This document shows positions 10,638 to 22,302 of a DNA stretch of 64,000 nucleotides, in pieces. A model generated the notes under the pieces. The model made no database searches, was not told the origin of the DNA, and saw only the letters and a program-made list of their open reading frames with translations. Numbering within the stretch: position 1 is the first letter of the stretch; each line of letters begins with the position of its first letter. The DNA is from Aspidapion aeneum (Eukaryota > Arthropoda > Insecta > Coleoptera > Brentidae): contig OY755044.1 in the NCBI GenBank assembly GCA_963576565.1, positions 46,113,235 to 46,177,234 of the forward strand, in the 5' to 3' direction. A program made the position numbers and the translations under genes.

Positions 10638-13474
10638 ACTCTTGTTTATTAAAGGGACCCAAATTACAGAAAAATATTGTAACGATTTTATTAAATTTTC
10701 GGTTACATAAATATGTACTTTGCGCCGACGTAAAGCAAATGTTTAGAAATATTTTAATGACGCCTGAGCATTGGACTTACCAGCGCATCATTTGGCGGTT
10801 TGACCCTAGGGACGACCCCCAAGATTTTTATTTAAAAACTGTTGTTTATGGACTAAGTTGTAGTCCTTTTTTAGCTAATCGCGTTTTAATTGAGTTAGCT
10901 AACACTGATGGTAAAGATTTTCCATTAGCCGCCGAAGCGGTCAAAAATGACACCTATATAGACGATATCTGCTCCGGGGCATCTGATTACGCACGCGCAG
11001 AGTCTCTGCGCGATGAACTTATTTCTTTGTTTCAAAGGGGCGGATTTGAGTTACGGAAGTGGTCCAGTAACGAACCCTCACTTTTATCGCATTTTTCACC
11101 CACACTTTTATGTAGTAATCCGCTTTCTTTTGAATCCGATGACCTCAATGATGTCTCTTTAAAAATTCTTGGTTTACAATGGAACCCGACCGTGGATTGT
11201 TTTAAATTTTTGGTGAACTCCCAACAATCTACATGCACCAAACGGTCTATGTTATCGATTTTAGCCCGTATTTTTGATCCGCTCGGCTGTCTTGCACCAG
11301 TAACTTTTTTTCTAAAATACCTTATTCAAAGATTATGGGAAGATAAAGTCGGTTGGGACGGCCAGCCTTCCATGGAAATAATTCGATTATGGAAAAAGTT
11401 TTTATCTGAGGTACATCTTTTGTCTCAAATAGAAATTCCTCGTAGAATTTTACCTGACCAGGCTCAAAAATTTGAGTTACATGGTTTTTGTGACGCCAGC
11501 GAAAGAGGCATGTGCGCCGTAGTATACCTGCGTAGTTTTGATTGTGAGAACTTAGTAACTCTAAAATTTATTATCTCAAAAACTAAAGTCGCCCCATTGA
11601 AACAAAAATGCACCATTGCACGACTTGAACTTTGCGCATGCGTGCTACTCGCAAAATTGATTTCCTATGTTCTTGAAATTTACAAGCTGAATTTTCGAAA
11701 AATCTGTGCTTGGTCAGATTCACAAATAGCCCTATGCTGGATAAAATCGCATCCGAGCCGTTGGCATAACTTCGTGAGTAATAGAGTTTCATTTATTCAT
11801 GAAAATTTAGGATCTGAATTTTGGTTTTATATTAACACAAAATTAAATATCGCTGATTCAGGTAGTCGAGGCATTTTCCCATCAGAGTTTTTGTCGCTAA
11901 ATGAATGGTTTGAAGGCCCCACTTTTTTGTTAGATTCGCACGCAACTTGGCCGACTTTTGTGCCTGGTGCTTCTACTATGGCATCCGCGGAAGCACGTAC
12001 GCTCAATTTATTTGTAACGCAGAATGACCATTTTTTGGAATCTATTTTAAATTATTATTCGTCTTTTTCGAAATTGTTAGATGTTTTATGCATCGTTTTA
12101 CGATTTATTTTTAATACACGAAATCGAACTACTAAACGAGTGGGTTATTTTACCTTAATTGAAAAAAATGATGCCTTACATTTTTTGATTTTATATACTC
12201 AGCAAACCTATTTTAAAAATGATTTAAATAGCAAACAAGGTTTTTCCAAGCCCCTCAAAAAATTACACGTTTTTGTTGATGAAACTGGCCTTTTAAGGGT
12301 TGGTGGTCGCTTAAAATTCTCAACATTGCCATATGAGGCTAAACACCCAGTTTTGTTACCCCGCCAATCTAGACTGACCACGCTTATCATTGAGTATTAT
12401 CATAAAATACATTTACATGCAGGGCTCCGCACTTTAGAGTTTCTTTTAGCGCAACGATTTTGGATTTTGTCGCCAAAGAGAGCTATAAGAACGGTCTTAA
12501 GTAAGTGTTTAAATTGTTGGCGACTTAATCCGAAAAATTATGAGCCTCAAATGGGAAATTTGCCTCTCACGCGTCTCTCCCAATCAAAGAGTTTTTCTCA
12601 TTCAGGCGTTGATTTTGGAGGACCCTTTCAAATCGTCTTATCGGCCGCGCGCTACCGAGGGCTTCGAACTTGCAAAGCTTATTTAGTCCTGTTTAAATGT
12701 TATAGTACTGGCGCAGTTCACCTGGAACTAGCTAGTGACCTTTCGTCCGAAGTATTTTTAGCTGCCCTCCAAAGATTTAAAGCGAGACGTGGAGTTAACG
12801 TACTATTCAGCGACCAAGGTTCGAATTTTATTGGAGCTAATAGGCAAATTAAGCTTATGCAAGAAGCTACAGCTCAAGAATCGATTGCATGGCACTTTAA
12901 CCCTCCATCTGCCCCTCACTTTGGGGGATTATGGGAGTCGGGAATTAAATCGGTTAAAACGCATTTAAAACGTGTAATCGGTGATCAAATCCTTACATAT
13001 GAGGAGTTTTTGACTGTTTTGACATTAATTGAAGCCGTCATAAATAGTCGTCCTTTAATAGCGATGTCCTCTGATGTCAATGACATTAACGCTTTAACCC
13101 CAAACCATTTTTTAAATATGGAGCCTGTGTCTGCTCTGCCAGTTCCCGATATGACCTCTGTTTCTTATAACCGCTTATCTCGATGGCAGCTGCTACAGCG
13201 TCTGCACCAAGAGTTTTGGAAACGCTGGCATGTCGAGTATTTGCATACTTTGCAGCAACGAAGCAAATGGGTCGACCAAGGCACTCAGCCTGAAATAGGC
13301 ACTCTTGTTGTTATCAAATCTGACAACCTGCCCCCCACTCAATGGGTTCTTGGTCGTATTTTATCGCTAAAATATGGTGCAGACGGCATAGCACGCATTG
13401 CCACGCTTAAAACGGCCAATGGCACGCTGGAACGTCCATTGGTTAAACTATGCCCTTTACCTGTCGAAAAGTGA
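10562..13474 (+). pseudogene. pol: BEL element 1 pol: reverse transcriptase, RNase H, integrase
   Basis: This is 970 open residues without a proper start, because the frame is entered through the frameshift near 10,500. Reverse transcriptase motif A has Asp at residue 56 (CADVKQMF) and motif C is YIDD at 132-135. RNase H acidic residues appear at 311 (FCDAS), 356 (ARLEL), 386 (WSDSQ) and 432 (IADSG, where the intact element has PADVA). The integrase zinc region (YYHKIHLHAG...CLNC) is at 612-652 and the DDE residues at 684 (GVDFGG), 751 (FSDQGS) and 792 (LWESG). A DUF5641-like C-terminus follows (RWQLLQRLHQ). The domains look sound. The gene is dead mainly because of the upstream breaks. Confidence 0.88.
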
Positions 13475-13703
13475 ATTCCTACCGATTTTTTTTTGTTTCT
13501 AGTGTGTTTGTCTTACATATAGTTATAAATTGGGAAATTTAATCTTCCTCTGGAAAACATTTTTTTTTCTTAAATTAAAAATTTTAATTAAACTTATTGG
13601 GTTTATTTTTTTTCCTTGAATTTTGGATAGTTGTTTTTTTTTTATTTTTTAATTTTTTTATTTTAATATTTTTTTTCCTGCAAAAGGCTATAACGCCTTT
13701 TGG

Positions 13704-13711
13704 TCGGGGAG
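13704..13711 (+). promoter_or_regulatory. Polypurine tract of BEL element 1
   Basis: TCGGGGAG directly precedes the 3' LTR. BEL elements commonly have a short G-rich tract here, used to prime plus-strand DNA synthesis. Confidence 0.6.
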
Positions 13712-14079
13712 TGTTGAATTTTCATTGCTTTTTTTATTAAGTTTTTTTTTGAACAGCCACCTTGTTCGGAGTTTAATCAAAACTCGGTCGCTGTGCTTTT
13801 TTCGCGAAATCAGTTGCAATAAAATATTGACACGGATACGGTCGCGTGGTGCAGCTCAATTTTTTGCTGATATTATTTTACATTTCTATCGAAAATTAAT
13901 TGTGACGACTGACTGACTCTTCCCCAGGGATCCCAAGAAGAGAAGAGAAGAAGGAAGACCGACTGGCTCACATCGTAAGTTCAATAATTTCAATTTTTCA
14001 AATCATAATTTTTATATAAACGCAGCGCATGAAAACATTTCACTCCTCTCTCCAGTTTTGAAGAGCTAAAAAATCTTCA
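13712..14079 (+). repeat. 3' LTR of BEL element 1
   Basis: Begins TGTTGAATT and ends TCTTCA, followed by the ATTAA duplication. Identical by eye to the 5' LTR except for the first base. Confidence 0.9.
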
Positions 14080-14093
14080 ATTAATTCTATTTC

Positions 14094-14136
14094 GAACCGA
14101 ACCGATCCGAACCGAACCGAACCGAACCGAACCGAC
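14094..14136. repeat. Short (CCGAA)n seed array
   Basis: About eight CCGAA units with one variant (CCGAT), just downstream of BEL element 1. It is followed by CCCCCTGGCCCC and GCCACTGG, a tail also seen in modified form after the seed at 56893. Related seeds lie at 24826 and 56893 and the long array at 18769. Confidence 0.7.
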
Positions 14137-14139
14137 CCC

Positions 14140-16555
14140 CTGGCCCCCTATACGACACGCCACTGGATACTACTGTATATGTAAAAGTGGAGCAAGGGCA
14201 GTAGGATGCTGCTCTCATATTTGCAGTGTACTATGGTACCTAGGATACGCTCGTCATCAGGGGTATATAATGTACTCCAGGCAAAGTTTGCTTCAAAATG
14301 GATGCCGCAAATAGATCACATAATATTAATCAATAAACATATAAATAGAAATTATGAAGGTTATAGTACATGTTTAAGATAATTTTAATTTAAGTTAATT
14401 TGTTTAGTTACTTGTTAGCATTATTAGTATTAAAACAGTACAATAAAACAAGCTTTTTTCTACTGTTTTGGCTCTTAGTTGTTTAGAGTTGTACGTACAG
14501 CAAAAATTGGACGTTAAATATCTTTTTTTTGTCGCCGTCCTGTAAATATAAGATAGTTACAGCTACAAAAATTAATATCTTCAAAACTAGACATAGAAAA
14601 AAAACACTTTTATTCCTAGTGTGACGCTTTTACAGTTACAAAAATAAACAGGTGAAGTTTAATTAAAATTCACCGAGCCGTTTTCCAAAAATAAATTAAA
14701 AATTATATAAGGGCAAAGAAAAATTAAAATGTTTTTTTTGAACAGACCCTTTGACTTCACCAAAAGCTATAGTATTTTTTTATATATAATAAAAACATTC
14801 TTTGAGCTGTATCTTATTACAAAATATTTAACAAATTGATTTTTGTCATACGGAAAATAGCTTGAAACAGCTAAAGTCCATTTTATTTAGTAAGAAAAAA
14901 TACCTGCAATAAAAAAATTAATATCTATAAAAGTGGGGGCAGTCAAAAAACAAAAATATTTTTTTTCTTTAAATATTATATAAAACTGTTAACCTGTGCC
15001 AAAATACAAAGCGTCAGTTATAAAATTCGGTAATTGTGCAGATATAAAAAATGTTTTTTTGACTATCCCCCCTATATTATTTAATAAATTGACAATAACA
15101 TAAGCGACTTTCTCCTTAGACATTTACTAAGTAATTTTTATGGGCAAATAATTTTTTTTGGTCAAGATGTAAGAGTTATTAGTATTAGAAAATACACAAA
15201 AACGACCATTTAACGAACTTTGACCGCTTATATCTCAAAAACTGTACATAGAAAAACTTAACTTTACTTACATTTTTTTTTAGTTACATATCCTACTATA
15301 ACATATTAAAATTAAAGCCAATTCCACGGAGCCAAAAATTTTCCATAAGGCCTGTGTAAACGGGTGCGGTGTTCTTTACAAATGTACCTTGTACAAGTGT
15401 CTCCTTCAACTCTTCTCTTCTTGGGTGGACTACAAGCTATGCTGGAGTCAGAAATTTCGGAACTAAAAATGTTCAATGTTGTTATGTCAAAATTTCCTAA
15501 GGTATTATTTAGTTGATAGCAAGTAATAGATAAACTAAAAATTTAAAAATTTATATCATTTACAAAAATCCTCAAAATATTAAGCTTTGAAACTCGAATA
15601 GTATTATGGCTACTTCATATTGGTCTAAAAAATTAGACGATGTTTTAAACACTTCAGCAACCCAAAGAACCTATTAAAATGTTATGAGTTTTTACTCCGA
15701 GGTTTATAAGATCATGTACCTCTCTAACATTTTGACTGACCTATTTAAAAAAAAGCTTTTTTTGGTCATTGTTCTTTGGAAATCTGAAAAAAGTTTTGAC
15801 GAAATTAAAGACCATTTGTATAACAGTGAAATCAAAATTTGTTAAACTTAGATTAAAGTGTATATAATAACACACACTACTACATTACGGGACTTATGAA
15901 CAAATTATTAAAAAATAATCTTTGCGATTGCGGGAAAGTGAAACTTTCTGAATTAAAATGAGTGAGGGTAAAATCGTATAAAAAACTATCTATCGTAACG
16001 CTACTGAACTTTGTCGATTTTGAGCAAAAACTATACGTCAAGACGACTTACTCATGAAATGTTGTTTCCTCATCGATTTTTCTTGTTTTTTTGCACAAAC
16101 ATCAATTTCTTACCATAATTGAACCAAATTAGTTACTAATAAACTTGTTTTTAAAAGCTTTTAGGACTTTTTGTGAAAAATCACACACAAAAATCAAAAA
16201 AATTCCATTGCGTACATTATCAACCTTGCACATCACAAAACATCAATTTTTCCTGTCAAAAACGACAGCAGGTTGAATCACTCAAAATACGGCAGGTAGA
16301 TTAAAATTAGCAAGCTGCTTTTCTTTCGCAGTTATGCTGCCAATGTAAAAGAGATAAAAGTACCCATATATTATCTAGGGTGGTATTAGTATGTAAGAAT
16401 CAGTCTATCTTTGTCAGTTTCATAAGTTTAATAGTTTCTGTCTAGTTTTTTATTGTATAAGAAATACCTGGACATAGCAACCAAATTAGATAGAGTCAAT
16501 AAAAAATGCCTTGTCTTTCCGTCTCTAAAGGCCCTTTCAGGGCCTTTATACAACT
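14140..16555. other. Unassigned AT-rich stretch
   Basis: No gene or complete element recognised. Several loosely repeated segments occur (for example ACTGTACATAGAAAAACTTA and ACTAGACATAGAAAAAAAAC), which suggests old diverged repeats. No frame above 60 codons shows any family feature. Confidence 0.35.
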
Positions 16556-16565
16556 CAATGGAAAT

Positions 16566-16600
16566 GACCTATGGCCCCTAAGTTATGTGACATCCTGTAT
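16566..16600. repeat. Dispersed TACAGGGTGTC repeat (copy 2, inverted fragment)
   Basis: CCTATGGCCCCTAAGTTATG through CATCCTGTA is the inverted counterpart of the first part of the repeats at 6899 and 29014. Confidence 0.5.
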
Positions 16601-16682
16601 AAGACAATAATCCAAGGCTTTAGTGAAAGAGTTCTAACCTAACTGTCCTCCTTCTGAGAGTTCAAAATCGGTGTTAGTCTAT

Positions 16683-16739
16683 ACTAGAGTCCCTGTATGT
16701 TGACATAATCCAAATATGTCAACATACAGGGACTCTAGT
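16683..16739. repeat. Perfect 25-bp hairpin flanked by 11-bp direct repeats
   Basis: Bases 16683-16707 are the exact reverse complement of 16715-16739, with a 7-base loop (ATCCAAA). The sequence TAGTCTATACT occurs at 16675-16685 and again at 16736-16746, overlapping the ends of the hairpin. This looks like a small snap-back insertion or a templated duplication. Confidence 0.8.
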
Positions 16740-16779
16740 CTATACTTGGTCAGTTGATCGCAAACAAATACTCATCTTT

Positions 16780-16940
16780 CCAGAAACCACTATTTTCTAC
16801 ACGATAATTGTCTAAAAAAAACGCGTTTTTTAAAAGTAGTTTTTCAAAAAATATGTTTATTATAAGAAATTAACAAAATTGCAAACTAAAATCGGGGGGA
16901 GACGCCCGTCGTCGGCGAATAATTGTCCCATTCACCACCG
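16780..16940. repeat. Inverted relative of the 1.1-1.5 kb GC-module flank
   Basis: Shares TTTGCAATTTTG, ACTTTTAAAAAA and GGCGAATAATTGTCCC-type segments, in inverted orientation, with 1150-1500. The GC-rich part is short here. Confidence 0.35.
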
Positions 16941-16967
16941 ATAGTTAGGAGTATACATAAAACACGT

Positions 16968-17515
16968 TATAAAAAATTTAAAAACCTCAAAATTTTAATT
17001 GACAAAAATTAAAAACACCAAAATTTTAATTTACTTCCCTCCCCTATAAATGTAAAATTATGTAAAAGTAACATTGCCCACATGCTAGAGAGCTGAGCTT
17101 TGGAAGGCTGAAGGAACAATGATAAAACAATGGGAAAAAATTAAAAAACTTTAAATAAGATATTGCAAAAGTTTTGAACAAATCCTTTAAAAAAGGAGTG
17201 AAATCATAATGAAAACATTTCTTGTAAAAGTACGCAAAAATTATATTTCGTAAAAAGAATTGAGATAAAGTAAAGCCAAGTTCTCCAATACAAATTTTAA
17301 AATAAAAGGTTCTTAGTATTTTGGAAATGTTTCTCTAAACTTGGCTATTACGGCTGCAAATGACTCTTAGTAGTGAGAACCTTTCATTTTGAAATTTGTT
17401 TTGCAGGACTTGGCTTTACTTTTATCTCAATTCTTTTACAGAATTTAATTTTCGCGTACCTGGCTTTTTTTTACGTGAAATGTTTTTGATATGATTATCT
17501 TATATTTATTTACAT
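16968..17515. mobile_element. Foldback family A fragment (A2)
   Basis: Contains the family A subrepeat (CCCTCCCCTATAAATG, GCTAGAGAGCTGAGCTTTGG) and the arm segment with TTCTCCAATACAAATTT, but neither hairpin terminus. It is a truncated copy with a partial inverted half (about 17371-17515). Confidence 0.6.
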
Positions 17516-18768
17516 CATGAATTGTTTTCGATGTATAAACCGCCACCGCACCATTTCACTCCGTATCCAACTATGGAACTTACCCTACTTGAAATCAGCG
17601 CTAAAATTCACCAAGGACATCAAAAAAATATTGTTCTTTGCCATGAGGTAGCTCATTACTATAAGTGGATATTCTGATGTTAAGGATGTTTCGGTAAACA
17701 AAGTGCTCGCAAAGCGCACCGTTCAAGGGGACAACCAAATCACAAAAGGCTAAAAAAAGAACATAACATTTCTTTATAAAAGCGATGGTATTTTTATATA
17801 CCAACAATAGTTAAATTTCCAACTTCTAATAAAGGAAACGCTTTTCTGCGTAAAGCAAAAAAATGCATAAAATTTTTATTAGAAGAATTAAGTATTATGC
17901 CCAAAAAATCCTTGGACTGAACACTTTATCCTGGTTTAAAAAAAGTTTTTATTGCCGAAAATGTGGGATTAAAAGTGGGTTTAATGCTTTTTCGGTAAAA
18001 CTCGAAATTTGACACTAATGTGTGAAACGCACATAAAAAGTATAGGTAAAACAGGGTTTACTGTCATATAATTAGACCCAACCAAGAGAGTTTATTTGAA
18101 TAGATATCAAAATATAGATAGGAACATTCTTAAATTACGTACAGCAAACATTCATAAATTTTGACCCTTTCCCTCACCTTTTGTAATACGTTTTTTAAGA
18201 AAAAACACATTGAAAAATATTAGGGATTTTTGGGCCAGCTAAATAACATTTTCTGTGCCTATGCCTATTTGTACGCATTCGCACTAAGTAAATAGAGGGG
18301 AGCACGACTAGAAATAAGATTTTTTGTGCTTATTTTGAAGGTTTGAACGGATTTTGAGTTTGATATGAAGGTTCATAAATTTGAAATAACCGATAATCCA
18401 GAAGTAGATTTTACCACAAGAAATTAGATGAAGCAAATAACGCTACAATGAGGCTTGTAAATAAATCCAGAATTTTATATGAAAATGAACATGTGTTCTT
18501 CCAAAGATGGTACCAGGATAAGAAGATCCAGCGCCAGAAAAAGAAGGCAGTTTTGGTATAATTTTTCATTTGTTGTTTATGTTTATGTGTTACACTGTTA
18601 AAGAAAAAGAAAGTTGTTTCACATTCATTGTTAATTTAAAAGAATAAATAAGTTGTTTTTTATTTTTGTGATTTCGCACCTTTGTTGAAAATTTATTTTA
18701 CCCATTGACTTATACATCTCAATGGGTCTGCCTAGTACGTGCTTAAAGTGCCTTTTCCACATTAGATT
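17516..18768. other. Unassigned stretch left of the TTCGG array
   Basis: No gene recognised. A 68-residue minus frame at 17601-17807 has no family signature. A segment at 18083-18160 (around TATTTGAATAGATATCAAAA) recurs inverted at about 19880-19965, so the TTCGG array sits between the arms of a weak inverted repeat. Confidence 0.35.
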
Positions 18769-19723
18769 GGTTCGGTTCGGTTTGGTTCGGTTCGGTTCGG
18801 TTCGGTTCGGTTCGGTTCGGTTCGGTTCGGTTCGGTTCGGTTCGGTTCGGTTCGGTTCGGTTCGGTTCGGTTCGGTTCGGTTCGGTTCGGTTCGGTTCGG
18901 TTCGGTTCGGTTCGGTTCGGTTCGGTTCGGTTCGGTTCGGTTCGGTTCGGTTCGGTTCGGTTCGGTTCGGTTCGGTTCGGTTCGGTTCGGTTCGGTTCGG
19001 TTCGGTTCGGTTCGGTTCGGTTCGGTTCGGTTCGGTTCGGTTCGGTTCGGTTCGGTTCGGTTCGGTTCGGTTCGGTTCGGTTCGGTTCGGTTCGGTTCGG
19101 TTCGGTTCGGTTCGGTTCGGTTCGGTTCGGTTCGGTTCGGTTCGGTTCGGTTCGGTTCGGTTCGGTTCGGTTCGGTTCGGTTCGGTCGGTTCGGTTCGGT
19201 TCCGTTCGGTTCGGTTCGGTTCGTTTCGGTTCGGTTCGGTTCGGTTCGGTTCGGTTCGGTTCGGTTCGGTTCGGTTCGGTTCGGTTCGGTTCGGTTCGGT
19301 TCGGTTCGGTTCGGTTCGGTTCGGTTCGGTTCGGTTCGGTTCGGTTCGGTTCGGTTCGGTTCGGTTCGGTTCGGTTCGGTTCGGTTCGGTTCGGTTCGGT
19401 TCGGTTCGGTTCGGTTCGGTTCGGTTCGGTTCGGTTCGGTTCGGTTCGGTTCGGTTCGGTTCGGTTCGGTTCGGTTCGGTTCGGTTCGGTTCGGTTCGGT
19501 TCGGTTCGGTTCGGTTCGGTTCGGTTCGGTTCGGTTCGGTTCGGTTCGGTTCGGTTCGGTTCGGTTCGGTTCGGTTCGGTTCGGTTCGGTTCGGTTCGGT
19601 TCGGTTCGGTTCGGTTCGGTTCGGTTCGGTTCGGTTCGGTTCGGTTCGGTTCGGTTCGGTTCGGTTCGGTTCGGTTCGGTTCGGTTCGGTTCGGTTCGGT
19701 TCGTTTCGGTTCGGTTCGGTTCG
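18769..19723. repeat. (TTCGG)n pentanucleotide array, about 190 units
   Basis: 955 bp of TTCGG repeats with very few variants: TTTGG near the left end, a small cluster (TTCGGTCGG, TTCCG, TTCGTTTCGG) near 19183-19225, and TTCGTTTCGG near 19703. The open frames of 331-396 codons across it on both strands are a consequence of the stop-free repeat, not genes. Confidence 0.97.
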
Positions 19724-19984
19724 ATTTTAACGCCAATAAACCAAATAATCCGGACATATATATTTTTGAAATCAGGAAGAGAATATCTATAAATATCTAA
19801 AATAATGTATAAGGTGTTCATTTAAATAAAAACCATCGACCTGTCAAATTTTGACATTTAGATTTTTTTTTGACATTCTGACCCTAGGATTCTTAAACTT
19901 CGTAAAAAAATTATAAAACTTTTGTATATATAATATTTTGGTATCTATTCAAATAAGGATTTTATATATGGTGTAAAAATATAC

Positions 19985-20990
19985 CCTGGACACACATGTT
20001 ACGGGCTCGATTTTCATAAAAAAATTAATGCCGAAAACCGTACATCGATATCTTAAACCACTTAGAAGATATAGGGTGGTTTTCAATTTGGTGCATTTTC
20101 GACCCACCCCCGTAACTGGTTAATTTATGAATATTTTTTATTTCTGTAAAGAGACAGAGAATTAGAAGAAATAAGTTAACAAAGTATAAAAGGCAAGTTC
20201 AAAGTGGGAAAGTCAACCACTGATACCTGTGTTTCGGAAAGAAATAACCCTTTGGGGAGAAATTCAAAACCAGTCCAATCTTTAAATACGGGTCTTCCAA
20301 AAAAAAACTCCATTGCGAATTATCAAAAATATAAATTTAAACCTTACAGAGTGAGAAAAGTTCAAAGATTTTTAATATTTAATTTTGTTTAAAATAAAAT
20401 GTTATGTTGATGTTAAAGTGTTTCCTTATATTATTTTGTGTTGTTAAATTTATTCTTATGTTTTCTAGTTTTCGATGTCATTTAAACTATTTAATTTTGT
20501 TCTTAGTTTTTGATTTCCCTAAAAATATCCATGCATCAATAAGTTAATATAATAAATATAATTCATCATCGTTCTATATTAGTTAAGTATTTTGTTTTTC
20601 TTTCAAGCATGGCACACTTGATAAAAAATTCATCAAAAATACGGGGGGTGGTCCATAAAAAAAAATAAAAGTTTATATCACAACTTCAAAACCATTATTT
20701 TTTGTAAAAAAGTAAATACACCACTGAATTCATCTTTAAAAAGTGCCTTAAGAATATTTTTACAGAAATAAAAAATAATAATAAATAAACAAGTTAGAGA
20801 GGTGGGTAAAATTGAAAATCACCCTATATCTTCTAAGTGGTTCAAGATATGGATGTGCGGTTTTCGGCAGTCAATTTTCTACTATATTCGAGCCTGTAAC
20901 TTGTTGGTTAGTTTTTTCTAGCTCCTCTAGAAATGGGCATTTCCTATCAAAAGTGTCCCCTTTGGACCACTCTGTACAATTTCATTTAAA
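19985..20990. mobile_element. About 1-kb inverted-repeat element with a degraded interior
   Basis: The segment 20035-20160 (GAAAACCGTACATCGATATC, CTTAGAAGATATAGGGTGG, ATTTCTGTAAAGA) is mirrored at about 20745-20870. Arms are roughly 170 bp and diverged. The outer limits are uncertain. Within it, 20190-20245 matches one end of the 196-bp MITE at 26499, so at least one insertion has occurred. A DNA transposon derivative is the simplest reading. Confidence 0.5.
20204..20392 (+). pseudogene. Possible helix-turn-helix remnant of a mariner-like transposase
   Basis: The 62-residue frame ends with a segment NYQKYKFKPYRVRKVQRF. This has the spacing of the (L)KLHPYKIQVVQEL segment found after the DNA-binding helices of many IS630/mariner transposases. 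The first part of the frame is contributed by a MITE end. There is no catalytic domain. The link is weak and could be chance. Confidence 0.25.
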
Positions 20991-20999
20991 AAATCGATG

Positions 21000-21534
21000 A
21001 TTCCACAATTTTTGTACACACTCTCAACAGCAAAGTTTAGAACCTGAAGGGATTATTTAGTTCCAAATTAAGACAACGTTAGGTATACTTTTATCTAAGC
21101 AACTCCTATAATAGTATTCTGGCAATTAAAAATTGTAACTTTTTACCTCAAGAAAATTATTTCCAGTCCATATAGGCTCGTAAAATTTAAAATATTTGAC
21201 GGCAGTAAAACAAATAAACTGATTTAGAACTAAACATTAAAGAAATTTGACTGCCGAACAAAGAACCCTGTGAATTAATATTTTTTATTTATTTTCTTAA
21301 TATGTATTTTATTAGGTTTTTTTTTTGGTCGGTGGGTCTGTAACCAGAAGTTGTAAGAAAGAATCTGGAAAAATCGTAAAGTTCAGTTTTAAGTGGTCGT
21401 AACTTGACGTTAACTAATTTCTTGACCGACATTTTTACGCACTGTTTAAATCAACATTATTATGTATGATTTTTTAGAAAGAGTTCATAGGTTAAACCAT
21501 TTTTTTTAAACCGTATAAATAAAGCAAGTTTCTG
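21000..21534. other. Unassigned AT-rich stretch
   Basis: I see no gene or repeat boundary here beyond homopolymer tracts. Confidence 0.3.
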
Positions 21535-21880
21535 ATCAGGGGCGTGCCTTACTTTTTGGTTGCCTGAGGCAAAGAAAAACTATGAACTTTAGATATTAAA
21601 AGTTTATTTTTAATCCCTCTTTTAAGGTTTTAAAAGGTACTTTTAAATCCTTCGGGAATAAAAGTAACCGCAAAAATCTAATAAGTAAGTAAGTACACAA
21701 CACACGAAACTCTGAGGAGACCTGAAAACATTCTCGCCTTTGGATTATTTTTTTAAAAATATTTCTAATACGTTTTACTCATATATCGACTCAACTAGTC
21801 AGGCCCGTTTGGGGGAGTTTGACCCAAAGCTTAATACCTAGAGAATGCTAAAAATACTACTACAGAAGGGGTTGAGAAAA
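21535..21880. repeat. Dispersed repeat, inverted relative of 30770-31205
   Basis: Shared landmarks in opposite order and strand are CTTTTTGGTTGCCTGAGGCA, CACAACACACGAAACTCTGA, GACCTGAAAACATTCTCGCC and GGGGGAGTTTGACCCAAAGC. The copies are diverged and no ends were identified. Confidence 0.6.
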
Positions 21881-22300
21881 ATAAAGGAAATTGTAATATA
21901 AAAAAAAATGCTAGAAAAATCGCGACGCGGAAAAATTTTTTGAAGATAACCGAGAAAAGAGCGTCCTGGGCGAAAATTTCTGAATAATTAAGTTCTTTTC
22001 AGCAAAAATGTCGCCACAAAAGAAAATGGTTACAATATAAAAAAACCACTAAAAAATTTAAAACAATTGCGAAGCAGGCAAAAATGTAAAATTCAAATAC
22101 CTACATTTTGGAAAAAATCGCGTTGTGGAAAACATTTTGCGCCGAAAATTTGAGAAAAATCAGGTATTTTTTAAGGAAATTGGCGCTAATCAAATGAAAA
22201 AGTTTTGTATAATTTCAAAAGAGCCGAGTCGGAAATTTTTAGTGACTTATACCATCGCACTATAATGTTATATGTTCGATGCTTATACCTTAAGCCGATA
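21881..22300. other. Degenerate stretch with repeated AAAATCGCG motifs
   Basis: Contains several variants of AAAAATCGCGACGCGGAAAA and GGAAAACATTTTGCG, perhaps an old ~130-bp tandem repeat. No gene. Confidence 0.3.
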
Positions 22301-22302
22301 TA

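Larger units (their letters stand above)
7374..14079 (+). mobile_element. BEL/Pao LTR retrotransposon 1
   Basis: The copy is complete from end to end: LTR, leader, broken gag-pol, polypurine tract, LTR. It is flanked by a 5-bp duplication, ATTAA, at 7369-7373 and 14080-14084, in the usual BEL/Pao range. The coding part has the BEL order of gag with zinc knuckles, aspartic protease, reverse transcriptase, RNase H, integrase and a C-terminal DUF5641-type domain. The two LTRs differ at only one base that I could see (the first base). The open frame nevertheless has two frameshifts and a stop. There is no envelope frame between 13475 and 13711. Confidence 0.93.

Noticed and set aside
13475..13711. 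Envelope gene between pol and the 3' LTR of BEL element 1
   Set aside because: Only 237 AT-rich bases with no frame. In element 2 the stop is 19 bases from the LTR, so neither element has env.
17601..17807. 68-codon minus-strand frame in the unassigned 17.5-18.7 kb stretch
   Set aside because: No domain features, and a competing broken frame exists on the plus strand.
18631..19821. 331-396 codon frames on both strands
   Set aside because: Pure pentanucleotide repeat translated as NRTEP or GSVRF. Present in both strands, as expected from repeat periodicity.
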